Positions 27,674 to 38,291 of a stretch of DNA of 64,000 bases are shown here, piece after piece. Location: the NCBI GenBank assembly GCA_013376735.1, contig VINJ01000002.1:1-64000 (forward strand). Reading direction: 5' to 3'. Made by a program: the position numbers and the translations under genes. Position 1 is the first letter of the stretch. Every line of letters starts with the position of its first letter. The stretch comes from a bacterium Scap17 (lineage in GTDB: Bacteria; Pseudomonadota; Gammaproteobacteria; Pseudomonadales; Halomonadaceae). A model generated the notes under the pieces. That model was not told the origin of the DNA. It saw only the letters and a program-made list of their open reading frames with translations, and ran no database searches.

Positions 27674-28833
27674 ACGTGCAAACGATGACCGCCCTCGACC
27701 TGTCCGGAAAGCGTGTGCTGATCCGCGAAGATCTCAACGTGCCGATCCGCGACGGTCAGGTGACCAGCGACGCGCGTATCCGTGCCAGCCTGCCGACCAT
27801 CAAGGCGGCACGTGACGCCGGCGCACGCGTGATGCTGATGAGTCATCTGGGCCGCCCCACCGAGGGTGAGCCGGAAGATCAGTTCTCGCTGGCACCGGTC
27901 GCGGCACATCTGGGCGAGCTGCTGGGCAGCCCGGTGCGCCTGATCAACGACTATCTCGACACGGCACCGGATATCGCCGAAGGCGAGGTCGTGCTGCTGG
28001 AGAACGTGCGCTTCAACAAGGGCGAGAAGAAGGACGAGGAATCCCTGTCCCGCGCCTACGCCGCGCTGTGCGATGTCTACGTGATGGATGCCTTCGGCAC
28101 CGCGCACCGTGCCCAGGCCTCGACCCATGGCGTGGCACGCTTCGCGCCAAACGCCTGCGCCGGCCCGCTGCTGGCCGCCGAGCTGGAAGCCCTCGAGAAG
28201 GCACTCGCCGCACCGCGTGCGCCGATGGTCGCCATCGTCGGCGGCTCCAAGGTCTCCACCAAGCTCGACGTACTCAAGGCGCTGTCCGACAAGTGCCATC
28301 AGCTGATCGTCGGTGGCGGCATCGCCAATACCTTCATCGCGGCGGCCGGTTACAACGTCGGCAAGTCCCTCTACGAGGCTGACCTGCTCGATACTGCTCG
28401 CGCGCTGATGGACAAGGTCGAGATTCCGCTGCCGACCGACGTCGTCGTCGCCACCGAGTTCTCCGACAAGGCTGAAGCCGTCGTGCGCGCCGTCGCCGAC
28501 GTCCAGGACGACGAGATGATCCTGGATATCGGTCCGGAGACCGCATCACGCTTCGGTGCGCTGCTCAAGGATGCCGGCACCATTCTCTGGAACGGTCCGG
28601 TCGGCGTGTTCGAGATCGACCAGTTCGCCAACGGCACCGAGCAGCTGGCGATGGCCATCGCCGAGAGCGACGCCTTCTCCATCGCCGGAGGTGGCGACAC
28701 CCTGGCGGCCATCGACAAGTACGACGTCGAGTCGCGCGTCTCCTACATTTCCACCGGTGGTGGCGCCTTCCTCGAATACGTGGAAGGCAAGGTACTGCCG
28801 GCCGTTGCGGCATTGGAAGCCGCAGCAAGCTGA
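27670..28833 (+). CDS. pgk: Phosphoglycerate kinase
   Basis: 387 aa, the standard bacterial length. Transfers phosphate from 1,3-bisphosphoglycerate to ADP in glycolysis. Signatures include [41 protein letters not shown], the hinge [12 protein letters not shown] and the nucleotide site WNGPVGVFE with GGGDTLAA. The ATG overlaps the epd stop by 4 nt, so translation is coupled. Confidence 0.97.
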   Translation: MNVQTMTALDLSGKRVLIREDLNVPIRDGQVTSDARIRASLPTIKAARDAGARVMLMSHLGRPTEGEPEDQFSLAPVAAHLGELLGSPVRLINDYLDTAPDIAEGEVVLLENVRFNKGEKKDEESLSRAYAALCDVYVMDAFGTAHRAQASTHGVARFAPNACAGPLLAAELEALEKALAAPRAPMVAIVGGSKVSTKLDVLKALSDKCHQLIVGGGIANTFIAAAGYNVGKSLYEADLLDTARALMDKVEIPLPTDVVVATEFSDKAEAVVRAVADVQDDEMILDIGPETASRFGALLKDAGTILWNGPVGVFEIDQFANGTEQLAMAIAESDAFSIAGGGDTLAAIDKYDVESRVSYISTGGGAFLEYVEGKVLPAVAALEAAAS

Positions 28834-28883
28834 ACCCGCCTGTGTCCTCATTGGCGCAGGCTTAGAGTCACGGCCACAAGGTC

Positions 28884-28907
28884 GCCCCCCGTCAGCAGAC
28901 GGGGGGC
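28884..28907 (+). other. pgk-fba intergenic hairpin without T tract
   Basis: Perfect 10-bp stem (GCCCCCCGTC / GACGGGGGGC) with an AGCA loop, 50 nt after pgk and about 45 nt before fba. No T run follows. It is more likely an RNA processing, stability or partial attenuation element than a terminator. Confidence 0.7.
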
Positions 28908-28952
28908 ACCTGACGCTTCTCCACTCGATTCCTCAAAAAGACAGGTGATGTC

Positions 28953-30017
28953 ATGGCATTGATCAGCATGCGCCAGATGTTGGACCACGCAGCCGAGTAC
29001 GGATACGGCATCCCGGCGTTCAACGTCAACAACCTCGAGCAGATGCGCGCCATCATGGAAGCCGCCGACCACACCGATTCTCCGGTGATCGTCCAGGCCT
29101 CCGCCGGCGCACGCAAATACGCGGGCGCGCCGTTCCTTCGCCACCTCATCCTGGCTGCGGTGGAAGAATTCCCGCATATCCCGGTGGTCATGCACCAGGA
29201 TCACGGTACCTCGCCGGCAGTCTGCCAGCGCTCCATCCAGCTGGGCTTCAGCTCGGTGATGATGGACGGCTCGCTGGGCGAAGACGGCAAGACCCCGACC
29301 AGCTACGAATACAATGTCGATGTGACCCGTCGCACCGTCGAGATGGCCCACGCCTGTGGCGTGTCCGTCGAAGGCGAGCTGGGTTGCCTCGGCTCGTTGG
29401 AAACCGGCATGGCCGGTGAAGAAGACGGCATCGGTGCCGAAGGCAAGCTGGACCACGACCAGATGCTGACCGACCCGGAAGAAGCCGCCGACTTCGTCAA
29501 GAAGACCCACGTCGATGCCCTGGCCATCGCCATCGGTACCTCCCACGGCGCCTACAAGTTCACCAAGCCGCCGACGGGTGACACCCTGTCCATCCAGCGC
29601 ATCAAGGAAATCCACGCCCGCATCCCCGAGACTCACCTGGTGATGCACGGCTCTTCCTCCGTGCCGCAGGACTGGCTGGAAATCATCAACGAATACGGCG
29701 GCAAGATTCCGGAAACCTACGGCGTGCCGGTCGACGAGATCGTCGAAGGCATCAAGCACGGCGTGCGCAAGATCAACGTCGACACCGACCTGCGCCTGGC
29801 CTCTACCGGCTCCATCCGTCGCTTCATGGCCCAGAACCCGTCTGAATTCGACCCGCGCAAGTACCTGAAGGAATCCGTGAAGGCGATGCGCGACATCTGC
29901 ATCGCCCGCTACGAAGCCTTCGGTGCCGCCGGTCATGGCAGCAAGATCGACCCGATCAACCTCGAAGCGATGTTCGAGCGTTACAACCGTGGCGAGCTGG
30001 ACCCGAAGATCAACTGA
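28953..30017 (+). CDS. fba: Class II fructose-1,6-bisphosphate aldolase
   Basis: 354 aa zinc aldolase of the type found in pseudomonads and Calvin-cycle operons (shorter N-terminus than E. coli FbaA). Zinc ligands and active-site motifs are in [49 protein letters not shown] and the phosphate site [11 protein letters not shown]. It follows pgk across 119 nt containing a strong hairpin. No pyk follows, unlike some gammaproteobacterial clusters. Confidence 0.96.
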   Translation: MALISMRQMLDHAAEYGYGIPAFNVNNLEQMRAIMEAADHTDSPVIVQASAGARKYAGAPFLRHLILAAVEEFPHIPVVMHQDHGTSPAVCQRSIQLGFSSVMMDGSLGEDGKTPTSYEYNVDVTRRTVEMAHACGVSVEGELGCLGSLETGMAGEEDGIGAEGKLDHDQMLTDPEEAADFVKKTHVDALAIAIGTSHGAYKFTKPPTGDTLSIQRIKEIHARIPETHLVMHGSSSVPQDWLEIINEYGGKIPETYGVPVDEIVEGIKHGVRKINVDTDLRLASTGSIRRFMAQNPSEFDPRKYLKESVKAMRDICIARYEAFGAAGHGSKIDPINLEAMFERYNRGELDPKIN

Positions 30018-30083
30018 TCGGGCGGCCCCCGCCAAGGTATCCCTGCCAGCCTGTCCGCACGCGAGCAGGCAGGGAGTGAAGAG

Positions 30084-30113
30084 AAAGGCGACCCTTCGGG
30101 GTCGCCTTTTTTA
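30084..30113 (+). terminator. fba terminator
   Basis: Stem AAAGGCGACCC / GGGTCGCCTTT closed by a UUCG tetraloop and ending in a T run, 66 nt after the fba stop. Confidence 0.95.
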
Positions 30114-30206
30114 TACGCCTCAGGGTGCCAGCCTCTCGCGCACGCAGGTATCCTTTCGAGATTCCGTTTGGCATTGATCATTCATCACCGTATCGCAGGA
30201 GACATC

Positions 30207-30581
30207 ATGGCCTCGCTCAAGGATCAACTGTCCGGGCTTGTCTATTCCACCGAACATGGCGCAACCTGCCCTGAGTGTCGGCGTGCCGAAGCCGAGTGCG
30301 AATGTGCCGACCTCGCCGAGCGTGAACGCCTGGCAAGCCTCGATGGCGTGGTGCGTATCCGGCTCGAGACCAGCGGTCGCAAGGGCAAGGGCGTGACCAC
30401 CGTGAGCGGGATTCCGCTCGCCGAGAAGGAACTCAAGGCCCTGGCCAAGACTCTCAAGCAGCGGTGCGGCACTGGCGGCAGCCTCAAGGATGGCATCGTG
30501 GAGATCCAGGGCGATCACCGCGAGACGCTCAAGGCGGAACTCACGCGGATGGGCTATACCGTCAAGCTGGCCGGTGGCTGA
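30207..30581 (+). CDS. yciH: SUI1/YciH-family translation factor
   Basis: 124 aa from the ATG at 30207, with CAGGAGA upstream. The N-terminal Cys cluster (CPECRRAEAECEC) precedes the SUI1 (eIF1-like) fold with VRIRLETSGRKGKGVTTVSGIP and the GTGGSLKDGIVEIQGDH signature. Bacterial YciH is thought to influence start-site fidelity. The next gene starts 51 nt later. Confidence 0.93.
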   Translation: MASLKDQLSGLVYSTEHGATCPECRRAEAECECADLAERERLASLDGVVRIRLETSGRKGKGVTTVSGIPLAEKELKALAKTLKQRCGTGGSLKDGIVEIQGDHRETLKAELTRMGYTVKLAGG

Positions 30582-30632
30582 ACGCCCGCTGCGCGCACCA
30601 CTGCCTTCCATCTCGCTGCACAAGGGATTTCC

Positions 30633-31097
30633 ATGCTGAACTTCATCACGCCACGCCGGCTTTCGGCTCGCACGCTCTCGCTCTCTGGCCTGCTGCTGGC
30701 CACGCTCGGGCTGGGTGGCTGCATGACCGGCCCGGACTTCACGCAGCTGCAGGCGCGCGTGGTGCCGCAGCAGGCCTTCACCGCACCGCCGGATGCGATG
30801 CTGGAAGTGCGCCTGGTGGATGTCTCCCGCGCCGACGCCGAGGCTGGACTGATTGCCAGTACCCGCTATGGCGGCCTGCGTGAAGGGCCTTTCCCGGTCA
30901 GCCTGCAGTACGATCGCAATGCCATCGAGGAAGGCCATCGCTACGCGCTGCAAGCCGATGTGCGCAGCGATGGCCGCCTGTATTGGATCAATGACAGCGC
31001 GGTGCCGGTGCTGGGTGACGCCAGCACCTCACAAGGCGAGGGCGAGGGCGAGGTCGAGATCCCGCTCACGCCGCTGCCGCGGGCACTGGGGCATTGA
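30633..31097 (+). CDS. YbaY/YscW-family lipoprotein
   Basis: 154 aa. A signal peptide ends in the lipobox LGLGGC (Cys near residue 30). The remainder matches the YbaY family, an immunoglobulin-like beta domain (pattern PDAMLEVRLVDVSRADA, PFPVSLQYDRNAIEEGHRYALQADVR). It probably sits in the outer membrane, role unknown. It is followed closely by the NERD-like gene (35 nt). Confidence 0.82.
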   Translation: MLNFITPRRLSARTLSLSGLLLATLGLGGCMTGPDFTQLQARVVPQQAFTAPPDAMLEVRLVDVSRADAEAGLIASTRYGGLREGPFPVSLQYDRNAIEEGHRYALQADVRSDGRLYWINDSAVPVLGDASTSQGEGEGEVEIPLTPLPRALGH

Positions 31098-31132
31098 ACA
31101 TGCCCTCCCTTTCCTTCAGATAGGACATCCCG

Positions 31133-32053
31133 ATGGATTGGCTGGAATACCTGTTACCCGTCTTCTTCCTGACCCCACTGGGTGCCATCGCGCTGGTGGT
31201 GCTGGGCATGCGCGGCCTGCATGAGCGGCGCATCCAGTCGCCACTGACCCGCCGTCAGCTGCGCGAACCGGGCCAGAGCCTGCGCGATCGTCTCGATGAG
31301 GCCTTCCAGGCGCTGTTTCTCGACGGGGCGCTCGGGCCGCTCATCACCTTGAGCCCGCTGGTCTACGGCATGGGGCGCATGGTGTTCGGTGAAGAGCAGA
31401 ACTGGCTTGAGTGGGCCGCCTACGGTCTGGCCTGTGCGCTGCTGGTGCTGGTGTTCGCGCTGCGCCTGACGCGGCACTTCCAGCGTATCCGCAAGCTCAA
31501 GCTGGGGCTGGCCTGCGAGCTGTCCATCGGTCAGGAGCTCGACCAGCTCATCCGCCCGGAACAGCTCACCAGCATGGTCTATCACGACGTGCCGGCCGAT
31601 GACTTCCATATCGATCATCTGGTGGTCACCCCCGCCGGGGCCTACGCCATTCGTACCAAGGCGCGCTCACGGCCGCTGGATGCACTGGGCGCACTCAAGG
31701 ATGAGGTCAAGCTCAAGGATGGTCGCCTGTACTTCCCGGGCTATCGCGAGCGCAAACCGCTGCGCGAGACACGTACCGCACGCGACTGGACGGCCGCCTG
31801 GCTGAAGCGTGAGTGCGGTGTCGAGGTTCCGGTGCAGGGGCTGCTGGCCCTGCCGGGCTGGCAGATCGTGCGCGAAGGACCCCAGCGCGAGAATGACCCC
31901 GAGGTCGTCAATGGCGAGGGCCTGGCCGAGTGGCTGAGCACCCATTGCATGGCTCCCGAAGAGGGTTGCCCGACCCTGGATGACGCCCTCAAGCAGCGCA
32001 TCAACGAGGCGATTCTCGACCGCGTTCAGGCCGAGCGCCTCGCCACCAACTGA
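31133..32053 (+). CDS. Membrane-anchored NERD-like protein, possibly inactive
   Basis: 306 aa. Two N-terminal hydrophobic regions (about 5-25, and a helical pair about 65-120) anchor a cytoplasmic domain. That domain begins GLACELSIGQELDQL and continues FHIDHLVVTPAGAYAIRTKAR, the nuclease-related (NERD) pattern. In active NERD/PD-(D/E)xK folds the last element is usually E-x-K (for example AIETK). Here the Glu is Arg, while the Asp in IDHLVV and the Lys remain. This is read by eye from the family pattern. Possible roles range from a decayed nuclease to a binding protein. Neighbours do not indicate function. Confidence 0.7.
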   Translation: MDWLEYLLPVFFLTPLGAIALVVLGMRGLHERRIQSPLTRRQLREPGQSLRDRLDEAFQALFLDGALGPLITLSPLVYGMGRMVFGEEQNWLEWAAYGLACALLVLVFALRLTRHFQRIRKLKLGLACELSIGQELDQLIRPEQLTSMVYHDVPADDFHIDHLVVTPAGAYAIRTKARSRPLDALGALKDEVKLKDGRLYFPGYRERKPLRETRTARDWTAAWLKRECGVEVPVQGLLALPGWQIVREGPQRENDPEVVNGEGLAEWLSTHCMAPEEGCPTLDDALKQRINEAILDRVQAERLATN

Positions 32054-32202
32054 CCCTCCGCCATGCTCCGGCCCCTCGGAGCATGGCAGCGCCAGACAAA
32101 GGCTTGCCAAGGCAACCCGCCCGGCGTTAAATACGCGCCGGTCCAGCCTTGGCAACCTTATCGCGCTATCGCAATGATGGCGCTCCTGGCGACATATCCC
32201 AC

Positions 32203-33039
32203 ATGAAACTCATCACCTTCGACGCTTTTCGCACCCTCGGCATCCCCGGTGTCCGGTATATCAAGCCGGAGCGCATGCTGGATCACCTCGACGAGATCCG
32301 CGCCGCCGACATCCTGCTGTTTCCCGAATACTGGCAGATCACCACTCTGGTCTACGGCCTCGGCAAACGCATCTTCCCCAGCCTGCCCAGCTACGCGATC
32401 GGCCACGACAAGGTCGAGCAGACGCGCGTCTTTCAGGCCATCTGCCCGGACAATGTGCCGCCGACCGAGATTCGCGGCGCCAGCCGTCAGGCAATCGATG
32501 ATATCGAGGCGCGCTTCGGCTACCCGCTGATCGTCAAGGAAGTCAAAAGCTCGATGGGTGTCGGTGTGAAGCTGATCCAGTCGCGTGGCGAACTGGAAGA
32601 GCATGCGGCGGAGCATCCGGTGCTGTATGCCCAACCGCGCCTGGAGATCGACCGCGACCTGCGCATCGTGGTGGTAGGTGGCGAAGTCATCACCGCCTAC
32701 TGGCGCGTCACGCCGCTGGGCGGCTATCGCTCCAATGTCAGTCAGGGTGGCGAGACGTCCTACGACAATATCCCGGCCCCCGCCATCGCCCTGGCCCTGC
32801 AACTGGCCGAGGCATTGGGTGTCGACCATGCCGGCTTCGATATCGCGATGGTCGATGGCCATCCCATCGTGTTCGAGTTCAATCGTCTGTTCGGCAATCA
32901 GGGCATTCCGGACAGCTCGCGTCGCATCGGTGCCGCCATTCGCCGTCATCTAGCGCTCGACAACAGCGACAACGATCCGACACCCCCGCAGCTGACACCG
33001 CCCCGCAGGCGCCGCGAGACACTGCTGGAAGCCGGCTGA
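32203..33039 (+). CDS. RimK-like ATP-grasp protein
   Basis: 278 aa from the ATG at 32203 (MKLITFDAFRTLGIPG). A possible upstream TTG at 32149 has no support, and the ATG itself has only a weak Shine-Dalgarno. The ATP-grasp core is visible: YPLIVKEVKSSMGVGVKLI (ATP-binding Lys and Gly-rich loop), YAQPRLEIDRDLRIVVVGG, and the metal site HAGFDIAMVDG...FEFNRLFG. The family ligates amino acids or peptides to acceptors. The N-terminal part differs from RimK itself, so the substrate is unknown. The stop is followed by a tandem repeat and a long hairpin. Confidence 0.8.
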   Translation: MKLITFDAFRTLGIPGVRYIKPERMLDHLDEIRAADILLFPEYWQITTLVYGLGKRIFPSLPSYAIGHDKVEQTRVFQAICPDNVPPTEIRGASRQAIDDIEARFGYPLIVKEVKSSMGVGVKLIQSRGELEEHAAEHPVLYAQPRLEIDRDLRIVVVGGEVITAYWRVTPLGGYRSNVSQGGETSYDNIPAPAIALALQLAEALGVDHAGFDIAMVDGHPIVFEFNRLFGNQGIPDSSRRIGAAIRRHLALDNSDNDPTPPQLTPPRRRRETLLEAG

Positions 33040-33051
33040 GCGCTGACCGTT

Positions 33052-33101
33052 CTGAACGACAGCCCTGAACGACAGCCCTGAACGACAGCCCTGAACGACA
33101 G
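33052..33101. repeat. 13-bp tandem repeat after the ATP-grasp gene
   Basis: Three exact copies of CCCTGAACGACAG (33063-33075, 33076-33088, 33089-33101) and a partial copy at 33052-33062. TGA recurs in successive frames downstream of the stop at 33037. The last copy forms the left arm of the following hairpin. Confidence 0.95.
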
Positions 33102-33131
33102 AACGCCGCCCGATGGGCGGCGCTCTGTCGT
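33095..33131. terminator. Long hairpin between ATP-grasp and BCCT genes
   Basis: Stem of 8 bp (CGCCGCCC / GGGCGGCG) extended, after one mismatch, by another 8 bp (ACGACAGA / TCTGTCGT). It separates converging genes. The T tract is weak, but the position fits a bidirectional terminator. Confidence 0.7.
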
Positions 33132-33170
33132 CTGGTCGCGGCCATTCGACTGGCCAGCTGGCTCATTTCC

Positions 33171-34922
33171 TTACAGGCGCGAGGGGCGGCTGTGCGGGTC
33201 GCCTTCGACATGATCCTTGGGCGGGTCCTGCCGCGGCTTGCCTGCTGCCGGCACGTCCTCGTCGGGGATTTCCCAGGTGCCTTCTTCAGTCCAGGGGTCA
33301 TCTTCCGGGAATTCCTCGATATTGATTTCCTTGACCGTGTAATCCGGCTGGTAGCGCAGGTCATAGTGCGCGGCACGCACGATGGAGATACACAGCATCA
33401 AGGCCACTGCCAATAGCGGCACACCCCCGATGATGGAAGCCGTCTGCAGGGTCTCCAGCCCGCCGATGAACATCAGCACGATGGGCATGAATGACAGCGC
33501 GAAGGCCCAGAACAGGCGGTTCCAGCGCATCGGCTCTTCGTCGACTTCCTTCTGGACCACAGCGGCCAGAATGTAGGAGATGGAGTCGAAGGTGGTTGCG
33601 GTGAAGATCAGTGCCAGCAGCGTGAAGGCGAAGATCACCACGTAGTCCAGCGGCAGCGTGTGCAGCATCGCGAAGATGGCCGCGGTCGGGCTCTGGTCAT
33701 TGAGGATGGTGACCACGTCCAGCTGACCGGACAGCTGCAGGTAGAGGCCGTAGTTGCCCATCACCATGAAGAACAGGAAGCAGCCCATGGTGCCGAAGAA
33801 CATCGAACCGGCGACCATGGCGCGGATGGTGCGGCCCCGCGAGATACGCGCGATGAAAAGCCCCACGCTGGGCGCGAACACCAGCCACCAAGCCCAGTAG
33901 AAGATGGTCCAGTCCTGCGGGAAGTGCGTGTCCTCGAAGCCCTTGAACTCGGCGAACGGCTCCAGCCAGGTGGCCATGAGGATCAGGTTGCTCATCACGC
34001 GGCCCAGCGCATCCAGACCGGTATTGGCCATGAACAGGGTCGGCCCCACGATGAAGATGAACAGCAACAGGCCGACCGCCAGCCAGAAGTTGATGTCTGA
34101 CAGCAGCTTGATGCCCTTCTTGAGACCCACGTAGGCGCTGTAGCCGAACAGGGCGGTACACACCAGCAGCACCACGATCTGCGTGGTCAGCGACTTGGGT
34201 ACCCCGAACAGCTCGTGCACCCCCTCGTTGATCATCGGTGCCGCCAGCCCCAGGGTGGTCGCTCCGCCGCCCAGCATGCCGAAGACGAAGCTGATATCGA
34301 TCAGCTTGCCCAGCCAGCCATGCGCCAGCTTTTCGCCCAGCACCGGCATCAGCGCTTCGGAAATCTTCAACACGCTGTGGTGACGCACGTAGTAGAAGTA
34401 GGCGATCGGCACGGCGGGGATCAGGTAGATCGCCCAGGCCAGCGGGCCCCAGTGGAAGATGCCGTAGGCCGCGGCCCATTCCGCTGCCTCCGGTGTCTTG
34501 CCTTCCACATGGAACGGGGGCGACTGGTAGTAGTAGACCCACTCGATCATCGACCAGTACAGGATGGAGGCCCCGATCCCGGCACAGAACAGCATCGCTG
34601 CCCATGAGACGATGGAGAATTCGGGCTTCTCCTCGGCATCACCGAGCTTTATCTGACCGATGTCGCTGAAGATGATGTAGATCATGAAGCCGCCGGCCCC
34701 CACGCCGAGCAGCAGATAGAGCACACCGAGCTTGCTGGTGACGAAGTTCTTGGCCGCCGATACCCACATCGCGCCCTGCTCGGGGAAGATGACCAGGGGC
34801 AGCGTCACTGCCAACAGCAGGAAGATCGAGCCGAAGAAGGTCGGCTTGTCGATCATGTCGAAGGCCTTTTCCGGCCGATCCCCCGCCGTCTTGGCCGATA
34901 CCGTTCGGGTTTCCTTGCTCAT
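33171..34922 (-). CDS. BCCT-family (betaine/carnitine/choline) transporter
   Basis: 583 aa with 12 expected membrane spans. BCCT hallmarks are GIGASILYWSMIEWVYYYQSPPF (TM3/4 region), FHWGPLAWAIY, and the signature YWAWWLVFAPSVGLFIARISRGRTIR. The GxGxG segment reads AGIGASIL rather than the GMGIG of Na+-coupled BetP, so ion coupling is open. The acidic C-terminal tail (EEFPEDDPWTEEG) is of a type seen in osmosensing members. The start has GAGG upstream. Likely role is uptake of glycine betaine or a related quaternary amine for osmoprotection. Confidence 0.92.
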   Translation of the reverse strand: MSKETRTVSAKTAGDRPEKAFDMIDKPTFFGSIFLLLAVTLPLVIFPEQGAMWVSAAKNFVTSKLGVLYLLLGVGAGGFMIYIIFSDIGQIKLGDAEEKPEFSIVSWAAMLFCAGIGASILYWSMIEWVYYYQSPPFHVEGKTPEAAEWAAAYGIFHWGPLAWAIYLIPAVPIAYFYYVRHHSVLKISEALMPVLGEKLAHGWLGKLIDISFVFGMLGGGATTLGLAAPMINEGVHELFGVPKSLTTQIVVLLVCTALFGYSAYVGLKKGIKLLSDINFWLAVGLLLFIFIVGPTLFMANTGLDALGRVMSNLILMATWLEPFAEFKGFEDTHFPQDWTIFYWAWWLVFAPSVGLFIARISRGRTIRAMVAGSMFFGTMGCFLFFMVMGNYGLYLQLSGQLDVVTILNDQSPTAAIFAMLHTLPLDYVVIFAFTLLALIFTATTFDSISYILAAVVQKEVDEEPMRWNRLFWAFALSFMPIVLMFIGGLETLQTASIIGGVPLLAVALMLCISIVRAAHYDLRYQPDYTVKEINIEEFPEDDPWTEEGTWEIPDEDVPAAGKPRQDPPKDHVEGDPHSRPSRL

Positions 34923-35373
34923 TTATAAGCCTCATTTATCGTTATTGCTGTGCATAATAACAGCTTATCATGGTTGATTGCGATACACGCATCTCCACTG
35001 CGTACAATCCTAGTACAACGATCCAAGCGCCTACGTAAAGATAATTTAACGCATGCAAGTCATTCATTGACGCGCGGAGGGCCTTGGCGCCTAGGGCCCA
35101 GAGAGGAACAGGAAGCACGACGACAGACTGACAGCGACAGGCAAATCAGCAGGGAAGACACAGCCAGAACAGGCAGCGCAGAGGTGGGCAGCCACAGAGG
35201 GGTAAAACGCAAGGAAGGCGCAGCAAAGGCAGCAGATGTCAGGCCGGACAGCAGGCATCCGCCAGGAAACAGCACGGCACCGCTGCCGCTCCCCGGCGGG
35301 TAATGATGAGGCTGAAAGTGATGAAGCCTGCAGTGATCAGGCTTTAGATGATCGGGCTGATGGCGCCTCGCTC
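34923..35373. other. Intergenic region with T-depleted tract and repeats
   Basis: 451 nt between the BCCT gene (-) and the end of dgt (-). The first about 120 nt are A/T-rich, as expected for the BCCT promoter. 35101-35280 is extremely T-poor on the plus strand (7 T in 180 nt by direct count). 35304-35363 holds four imperfect 15-nt repeats. Short hydrophilic reading frames cross the tract but have no recognisable family. Confidence 0.8.
35304..35363. repeat. 15-bp imperfect tandem repeat downstream of dgt
   Basis: Four units beginning TGAT (TGATGAGGCTGAAAG, TGATGAAGCCTGCAG and two more diverged), ending 10 nt beyond the dgt stop. Confidence 0.8.
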
Positions 35374-36711
35374 TCAGTCGCCGCGCAGGCGCCCGCCCAT
35401 CTCCTGGGCGAGATCCACCGCGAAGTGGTCCGTCATGCCGCCGATGAAGTCGAGCATGCGCCGATAGCTGCGGTAGAGATCCCAGTCCTTGGTCGGCGTG
35501 TTCTCGCCGATCAATGCCAGCACACGTTGATGCTTGAAGCTGGAACGTCCCTTGGTATGCAGCTCATGCGCAGCGCCGATGAAGGCCTCGAGCAGGATAC
35601 CCAGCGTGGTGTAGGCGCCTATCTCCAGCTTGGCCTTGCGCTCGTTGCGGAAGATCTTCTGGCGCGCCAGATTCTTGGCTTCCCGCACGCCCCAGCCAAG
35701 GTCGGGGTGGCACAGGTCGAGCAGGTCTTCGCTGAGCGTACCGGCCAGCAGTTCCGTCTCGCGCTGGACGAAAGCCTCGGCGACATCATTGACGGCACGC
35801 TCCATCGCCGCGCCTCTCAGCGCCGCCACCTTACGCCGCTGGGAAGTGCCGCGGGCGACCATCTCCTGATATTCGCGCGGCTCGCCACCGCTGATGCCGG
35901 TGAGAATCTCGAACACTTCCTCGAACTGCAGGATGCCCATCTCGAGGCCATCTTCCAGGTCCAGCAGCGCATAGCAGATGTCATCGGCGGCCTCGACCAG
36001 CCACGCCAGCGGGTGACGGCACCAGCGTCCATCGGCCCGTGCCAGCAGACCGCAACGCTCGGCGACCTGATCCAGCAGCCCACGTTCGCTCTGATAGCAG
36101 CCGAATTTGCCGCCCGCCGTGGCGTGCTCCACCGTCCACGGGTACTTGAGCAGCGTGCCCAGCGTCGCTGCCGTCAGGCGCATGCCGCCATGGAACTGGT
36201 TGTATTCGATCTGGGTGACGATGCGAAAGCCCTGGGCATTGCCTTCGTAGGTGAGCAGGTCCTCGCGCTCGGCATCGCTCAGCCCGGCCAGCCGACCGTT
36301 ATCACTGGCGGCCTCGGCGGCGAACCAGTCACGGATGGCATACTCCCCGGCATGCCCGAAGGGCGGGTTGCCGATGTCATGTCCCAGGCAGCCGGTCTGG
36401 ACGATGACGCCGAGATCCGACGGCGTGATCCAGTCGGGCAACTGCTCCTTGAGCTTCTCGCCGACCATCATGCCCAGCGAGCGACCGACGCAGCCGACCT
36501 CCAGCGAGTGGGTCAGGCGCGTGTGGATGTGGTCGTTGTCGGTCAGCGGATGAACCTGGGTCTTGCGCCCCAGGCGACGGAAGGAACCCGCGAACACGAT
36601 GCGGTCGTGGTCCTTGTGGAAGGGAGTCCGCCCCATCTCACGCGATACGGTGCCCGGTGCGTCATGCAGGCGACTCGGTTCCAGCAGTCGCTCCCAGCTC
36701 ATCGATGACAT
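35374..36711 (-). CDS. dgt: Deoxyguanosinetriphosphate triphosphohydrolase-like HD protein
   Basis: 445 aa from the ATG at 36711 (AGGAG 7 nt upstream). HD-domain dNTPase: FRRLGRKTQVHP, HTRLTHSLEVGCVGRS, the HD pair in GCLGHDIGNPPFGHAGE and EAADDICYALLDLEDG. Hydrolyses dGTP (and often other dNTPs) to deoxynucleoside and tripolyphosphate. The length fits the type with the ~440-aa core rather than the 505-aa E. coli enzyme. It is separated from ntrC by a terminator. Confidence 0.92.
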   Translation of the reverse strand: MSSMSWERLLEPSRLHDAPGTVSREMGRTPFHKDHDRIVFAGSFRRLGRKTQVHPLTDNDHIHTRLTHSLEVGCVGRSLGMMVGEKLKEQLPDWITPSDLGVIVQTGCLGHDIGNPPFGHAGEYAIRDWFAAEAASDNGRLAGLSDAEREDLLTYEGNAQGFRIVTQIEYNQFHGGMRLTAATLGTLLKYPWTVEHATAGGKFGCYQSERGLLDQVAERCGLLARADGRWCRHPLAWLVEAADDICYALLDLEDGLEMGILQFEEVFEILTGISGGEPREYQEMVARGTSQRRKVAALRGAAMERAVNDVAEAFVQRETELLAGTLSEDLLDLCHPDLGWGVREAKNLARQKIFRNERKAKLEIGAYTTLGILLEAFIGAAHELHTKGRSSFKHQRVLALIGENTPTKDWDLYRSYRRMLDFIGGMTDHFAVDLAQEMGGRLRGD

Positions 36712-36780
36712 CAGGCAACTCCTTGGCAGGCGCCGAGCACTGGCGCCGGCGAGCAGATAACAGGTGAATGACGCGCATGA

Positions 36781-36813
36781 AAAAGAGAACAGGGATTGTG
36801 GCACCCTGTTCTC
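36781..36813 (-). terminator. ntrBC terminator
   Basis: Perfect 10-bp stem (GAGAACAGGG / CCCTGTTCTC) with TTTT on the minus-strand 3' side, about 70 nt beyond the ntrC stop. Confidence 0.9.
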
Positions 36814-36881
36814 CTTGTCTCCAGCCCGCTCAAGTCATCCTCAGCTCGCCAAGATTACCCTCGACCCCGCTCAGGCAGTCC

Positions 36882-38287
<1,406 letters not shown>

Positions 38288-38291
<4 letters not shown>

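Noticed and set aside
34950-35303. A 117-codon hydrophilic frame across the T-poor tract
   Set aside because: Composition simply reflects the missing T. There is no convincing start site or family similarity. Treated as possible non-coding RNA instead.
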